DNA from: Carideicomes alvinocaridis
Lineage (GTDB): Bacteria > Pseudomonadota > Alphaproteobacteria > Rhodobacterales > Rhodobacteraceae
Assembly: GCA_005473895.2 (NCBI GenBank)
Contig: SRJI02000020.1
Coordinates: forward strand, 1-64,000
DNA: 64,000 bases
Reading direction: 5' to 3'
Shown: piece after piece, positions 60,117 through 64,000 of the stretch
Layout: the number at the start of each line of letters is the position of its first letter
How positions within the stretch are numbered: position 1 is the first letter of the stretch
Notes under the pieces: model-generated
Databases searched by the model: none
Told to the model about the DNA's origin: nothing
What the model saw: only the letters and a program-made list of their open reading frames with translations
Made by a program: the position numbers and the translations under genes

Positions 60117-61418
60117 ATGAGCATTTCCAACGCGATGCAGACGGGGATCTCCGGGCTGCTGGCGAATTCGACGACGGTCGGCAACATCTCGTCCAACATC
60201 GCCAACGCCAACACGGACGGGTATCGCCGCAGTTTCTCCCAGATGGTGACCTCGGCCTCGAGCGGCGGGCAGGGGGCCACCGCCGCCGGTGTCCGGGCGG
60301 TGCAGCGGGCCGACGTGTCGCTGGGCGGAACCCAGCGGACCACCGGCGTCAATTCCGACCTGGCGGTCTCGGGGGCGGGGTTCTTCGTGGTCTCGCGCAA
60401 TCCCAACGACCCGGTACAGGCGAACTATGCCTTCACGCGGGCGGGCTCTTTCCGGGTGGATGACGAGGGCAACCTCTCCAACGCGGCGGGGCTGTACCTG
60501 TCGGGGTTCAAGTACGACAACGCGGGCACGCTGGGCACGGTGGTGCGCAACCAGTTCGACAACCTCGAGACGGTGAACGTGGGCAACACCACGATCAACG
60601 GCGAGGCAACCACGAGCATGAGCGTCAAGGGCAACCTGCCCGCGCAGGAAACCGGCGCCGGCTCGACCAGCGAACCCTTCGTCACGTCGCAGGAATACTA
60701 CACGGCGCTCGGCGCGGCGGAGCGCCTGGAATTCGCCTGGACCCCCTCCACGACCCCCAATGTCTGGACGCTGGGGATCTCGGCCGAGGGGACCGAGCTG
60801 GGGACCGTGGACATCACCTTCGACGATTACGGTCCGAGCGCGGGCGCGCCGCTGAGCTACGGCTCCGTAACCGCGCTGGCGCCGGCGCCGGGCGGCTTCG
60901 CCTTCGACACGGGCACCGGGACGGCGACGCTGACCATCGACAACGGCACCACGCCGCAGGTCATCGAGGTCTCCATCGGGGCGCCGGGCAGCCTGTCGGG
61001 CATGACGCAGTTCGACGGCGATTACACCCCGCTGCAGGCCGAGGCGAACGGGCTGGAGACCGGCAAGCTGACCCGCTTCGAGATCGAGGATAACGGCGAT
61101 CTCTACGGCATTTTCGACAACAATTCGCGGCGGTTGCTCTACAACATCCCGCTGGCGGAAATTCCCAACCCGGACGGAATGCGCGCGATCGACGGCAACG
61201 CCTTCATCACCACCCAGGCCTCGGGCGAATTCCACCTGAGCGAGGCCAAGAGCGGCACCGCCGGCTCCATCGCCTCCGGCTCGCTCGAGGCATCCAACGT
61301 GGAGCTGGTGGAGGAGCTGACCGACCTGATCCAGACCCAGCGGGCCTATTCGTCCAACGCCAAGATCATCACCACGGCGGATGAGCTGATGGACGAGACC
61401 ACGCGGCTCAAGCGCTAG
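60117..61418 (+). CDS. flgE: FlgE, hook protein
   Basis: A 433-residue hook subunit from ATG 60117 (GAGG ribosome-binding site; N-terminus MSISNAMQTGISGLLANSTT). The family signature SSNIANANTDGYRRSFSQMV is followed by hook domains (VSGAGFFVVSRNPNDPVQAN, FTRAGSFRVDDEGNLSNAAG). The C-terminal helix is ASNVELVEELTDLIQTQRAY with SSNAKIITTADELMDE. TTTAACCGC at 60043-60051 lies upstream. flgK and flgL follow in the same direction. Confidence 0.97.
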   Translation: MSISNAMQTGISGLLANSTTVGNISSNIANANTDGYRRSFSQMVTSASSGGQGATAAGVRAVQRADVSLGGTQRTTGVNSDLAVSGAGFFVVSRNPNDPVQANYAFTRAGSFRVDDEGNLSNAAGLYLSGFKYDNAGTLGTVVRNQFDNLETVNVGNTTINGEATTSMSVKGNLPAQETGAGSTSEPFVTSQEYYTALGAAERLEFAWTPSTTPNVWTLGISAEGTELGTVDITFDDYGPSAGAPLSYGSVTALAPAPGGFAFDTGTGTATLTIDNGTTPQVIEVSIGAPGSLSGMTQFDGDYTPLQAEANGLETGKLTRFEIEDNGDLYGIFDNNSRRLLYNIPLAEIPNPDGMRAIDGNAFITTQASGEFHLSEAKSGTAGSIASGSLEASNVELVEELTDLIQTQRAYSSNAKIITTADELMDETTRLKR

Positions 61419-61452
61419 GGCACGCCGGACCTGACCACGGAGCGGACGCGGG

Positions 61453-62859
61453 ATGAGCATCAGCAACGCCTTCGGGATCAGCCGCAGCGGGCTCGTGGCG
61501 AACAGCCAATGGGCCGAGACGGTGTCGGGCAACATCGCCAATGCCGACCGCCGGGGCTATGGCCGCCGGACGGTGGATTTCACCGCCACGATGGGCGGCG
61601 GGGTGATCACCACCGGCATGTCGCGCGAGGCCGACCAGTCGCTGGTGCGCATGTACCGCACCGAGCTGGGGCGCCTGTCGCGGCAGGATGCCATCGCCGC
61701 CGGGCTGACCACCTATGCCGCCGCGCTTGGCGAGCCGGGGGACACGACCTCTCCGGCGCAGCGGCTGGCCGAGTTGCAGACCAGCCTCGACCTTCTGTTC
61801 AACGCGCCGTCGGACGTGTCGGCGCAGCGGGGCGCGGTGCAATCCGCGCAATCGCTGGCCCGGGGCCTCAACCAGCTGAGCGCCACGCTGGAGGCCACGG
61901 CGCGCGAGACCCGGACGGCGGTGGCGGGCGACCTGGCCAACGTCAACACCATGCTGTCGGACCTGGCAGACCTCAATCGCAGGATCGAACTGACGGAGCC
62001 CGGATCGCTGCCCCGCGCGGTGCTGGAGGACGAGATCGCCGCGGCGCTGGATGACCTGTCGGAGCACATGGATATCCGCACCGACACCCGCAACAGCGGC
62101 CGGGTCGACGTCTACACCTCGGGCGGCGCGCGGCTGGTGGAGGGCCAGACCGCCTTCGTGGTGGAGTTCGACGCCGCGACCAGCCGGCTTTCCGCCAACG
62201 GGATCGAGATCACGCCGCCCTCGGATCGCGGGTTCTCCGAAGGCACGCTGAGCGGCCAGTTCGAGCTGCTCAACCGCATCCTGCCGCAGATGCGGGGCCA
62301 GCTCGACGAATATGCCCGCGCGCTGATGGAGACCTTCGAGGCGGCCGATGCGTCGCTCGCGCCCGGGGAGGCGGGGCTTTTCACCGACGAGGGCGCGGCC
62401 TTCGATCCGACGCGGCTGACCGGGCTCGCGGGACGGATCGCGGTGAACGACGCGGTCCTGCCGGAGGCGGGCGGCGCGCTCTGGCGCATGCGCGACGGGA
62501 TCGGGGCGCTGACCGAGGGCGCGCCGGGCGTGTCGGACCAGGTCGGCGCCTTCATCGACGGGCTGGACGCGCGCCAGAGTTTCGACAGCGCCACCGGCCT
62601 GCCCTCCGACCTGACGCTGGGCGAATTCGCCGCCTCCTTCATGGCGTTCCAGAAGACGGTGCGCGCCCAAGCGCAGGAACAGGGCGAGGCGCTGACCGCC
62701 TCTGCCGCCGCGATCGAAGAGGCCAAGCTGGGCGCCCAGGGGGTCAACGTGGACGACGAGTTGCAGCAACTCCTGATGATCGAAAAGAGCTATGCCGCGA
62801 ATTCGCAAGTGGTCTCCACCCTGTCCGATATGCTGGACGCCCTGCTGAACGCGGTCTGA
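61453..62859 (+). CDS. flgK: FlgK, hook-filament junction protein 1
   Basis: A 468-residue junction protein. The N-terminus SGLVANSQWAETVSGNIANA with DRRGYGRRTVDF and the C-terminus GVNVDDELQQLLMIEKSYAA with NSQVVSTLSDMLDALLNAV are standard FlgK ends that pair as a coiled coil. The central variable domain is fairly short. It precedes flgL by 12 bp. Confidence 0.96.
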   Translation: MSISNAFGISRSGLVANSQWAETVSGNIANADRRGYGRRTVDFTATMGGGVITTGMSREADQSLVRMYRTELGRLSRQDAIAAGLTTYAAALGEPGDTTSPAQRLAELQTSLDLLFNAPSDVSAQRGAVQSAQSLARGLNQLSATLEATARETRTAVAGDLANVNTMLSDLADLNRRIELTEPGSLPRAVLEDEIAAALDDLSEHMDIRTDTRNSGRVDVYTSGGARLVEGQTAFVVEFDAATSRLSANGIEITPPSDRGFSEGTLSGQFELLNRILPQMRGQLDEYARALMETFEAADASLAPGEAGLFTDEGAAFDPTRLTGLAGRIAVNDAVLPEAGGALWRMRDGIGALTEGAPGVSDQVGAFIDGLDARQSFDSATGLPSDLTLGEFAASFMAFQKTVRAQAQEQGEALTASAAAIEEAKLGAQGVNVDDELQQLLMIEKSYAANSQVVSTLSDMLDALLNAV

Positions 62860-62871
62860 GAAAGGTGATCC

Positions 62872-63954
62872 ATGGCTGACCTCATGCCCAACGTCTCGAC
62901 GCTGCAATCGTCGCTTGGCCGGCGGCGCGGCATCGCCCGCCTGACGGTGGAGATGAGCCGGGCGGAGACCGAGGTGTCTACCGGCCGCAAGGCGGACCTC
63001 TTCCGTGACCTGGGGCAGCGCGCGACGGAATCGGTCGTGCTGCGCAGCCGGATGACGCGGAACGACAACTTCGTGACGTCGAACACGCTGCTGGCCGGAC
63101 AGCTTGAGGTGACGGCGCTGGCCCTGACCGAGATCCGCGACGTCTCCGAGGACTTCCTCGCGCTCGCGGTGGGCAACCGGGAGTCCAAGGGCGGCACGGT
63201 GCAGGCGCTGCGGGACAACGCGCTGGCCACGCTGCAGCAGGTGATCGGGCAGGGGAACCTGCGGTTCCAGGGCGTGTCGGTCTTTGCCGGGGTGGACAGT
63301 GCGGCCGACAGCCTTGCCGCCTGGTCGGAGCCCGATCCGGTGACGGGGCTCTCGCCCGAGGATGTGATCGCGGCGATCACCGGCGCAGGCCCCACCAGCG
63401 CCGCCGAGGCGGAGGCGATGGCGGACGAGATCGCGGCGATCTTCGACGGCACCGATCCCGATCCCGCCCGCCGGTTCGAGGGTGTCTTCTACAAGGGCAC
63501 GCCGGAAATGCTGGCCGGTGGCGGTGCCGCACCGCGGGTGGAGGCCCGGATCGACGAGGGGGTCACGATCCGCCACGGGGTGCAGGCCAACGACCAGCCC
63601 TTCCGCGACCTGATCCGCGGGCTGGTGATGATCGCCTCCGTCGACCCGGCGCAGATCGAGGACGACGGCGCCTACAGCGCCTACATGACGCGCGCGGTGG
63701 ACGCGGTGGCCGCAGGCACGTCGGGGCTGCTGGCGGCCTCCGGACGGCTGGGCGGCCAGCAGGCGCTGGTGGAGCGGACGATCACGGCGCAGGAGGACCG
63801 GCGCGACATCTACAACAGCCGGGTGCTGGCGCTGGAAAGCGTGGACCCCTACGAGGCCGGCTCGCGGGTGAAGACGCTGGAGGCACAGCTCGAGGCGAGC
63901 TATGCCGTGGCCTCGCGGCTGGCCAACCTGTCGATCCTGAACTTCCTGGTCTGA
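62872..63954 (+). CDS. flgL: FlgL, hook-filament junction protein 3
   Basis: A 360-residue flagellin-like junction protein. The N-terminal region TLQSSLGRRRGIARLTVEMS and EVSTGRKADLFRDLGQRATE, and the C-terminus SVDPYEAGSRVKTLEAQLEA with SYAVASRLANLSILNFLV, are typical. The order flgE-flgK-flgL is conserved. AAAGGTG precedes the start. The remaining 46 bp of the window hold no clear start. Confidence 0.95.
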   Translation: MADLMPNVSTLQSSLGRRRGIARLTVEMSRAETEVSTGRKADLFRDLGQRATESVVLRSRMTRNDNFVTSNTLLAGQLEVTALALTEIRDVSEDFLALAVGNRESKGGTVQALRDNALATLQQVIGQGNLRFQGVSVFAGVDSAADSLAAWSEPDPVTGLSPEDVIAAITGAGPTSAAEAEAMADEIAAIFDGTDPDPARRFEGVFYKGTPEMLAGGGAAPRVEARIDEGVTIRHGVQANDQPFRDLIRGLVMIASVDPAQIEDDGAYSAYMTRAVDAVAAGTSGLLAASGRLGGQQALVERTITAQEDRRDIYNSRVLALESVDPYEAGSRVKTLEAQLEASYAVASRLANLSILNFLV

Positions 63955-64000
63955 GCGCGTCGCGGTCGGCGGTCCCGGCCCTCAGCCGAGGGCGGCGCGG

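Noticed and set aside
63955-64000. End of a minus-strand gene (possible stop at about 63982)
   Set aside because: Only about six codons would be inside the window, too little to support a gene.

Overview
The window is GC-rich DNA that reads as part of an extrachromosomal replicon (plasmid or chromid) of an alphaproteobacterium of the Rhodobacterales, probably the Roseobacter group. The grounds are a parA-parB pair beside a small replication initiator whose C-terminus resembles the DnaA N-terminal domain (the 'DnaA-like' Rhodobacterales plasmid type), a flagellar gene set in the Roseobacter style, ExoA/ExoM/ExoQ-like polysaccharide genes, MucR regulators and a TRAP transporter. I found no rRNA, tRNA, CRISPR array, transposase or integrase.

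Layout. 1-4.6 kb: partial plasmid gene, parB, parA, an iteron origin and the DnaA-like initiator, with seven copies of a 16-bp parS-like palindrome. 4.6-10.5 kb: five signalling genes on the minus strand (CheY-like receiver, PAS histidine kinase, CHASE-PAS histidine kinase, lone HPt, receiver with a degenerate GGDEF). 10.6-18.3 kb: fliI divergent from flgB-flgC-fliE-fliQ-sltF-flhA-fliR-flhB. 18.3-32.5 kb: exopolysaccharide island with flippase, esterase, sugar-1-phosphate transferase, tyrosine autokinase, three glycosyltransferases, two sulfotransferases, polymerase and acyltransferase. 32.5-38.2 kb: GMC oxidoreductase and IclR regulator divergent from a dctQMP TRAP transporter. 38.2-47 kb: motA group, an unknown protein, a glycosyltransferase-FkbM fusion, a TPR-glycosyltransferase, an OmpR-like regulator, two MucR proteins and motB. 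47.3-51.4 kb: unknown gene, Xre/RES toxin-antitoxin pair and monomeric NADP-isocitrate dehydrogenase. 51.5-64 kb: RpoH-like sigma factor, fliK, flgD, fliL, flgH, flgA, flgG, flgF, a secreted protein, flgE, flgK, flgL.

How it fits together. The replicon couples its own maintenance (parABS, DnaA-like initiator, RES/Xre addiction) to a swim-or-stick programme: most of a flagellum and its export gate, its motor (MotA/MotB), a likely sulfated exopolysaccharide pathway, and regulators (phosphorelay parts, MucR, OmpR-like, sigma factor) of the kind that switch alphaproteobacteria between motility and surface growth. fliF, fliG, fliM, fliN, fliP, flgI, fliC and the outer-membrane exporter Wza are not in the window. 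The most unusual observations are the parS-like sites translated as the same heptapeptide inside both parA and parB, the dismantled phosphorelay, the glycosyltransferase-FkbM / TPR-glycosyltransferase pair beside the motor genes, and the sigma factor immediately ahead of fliK.
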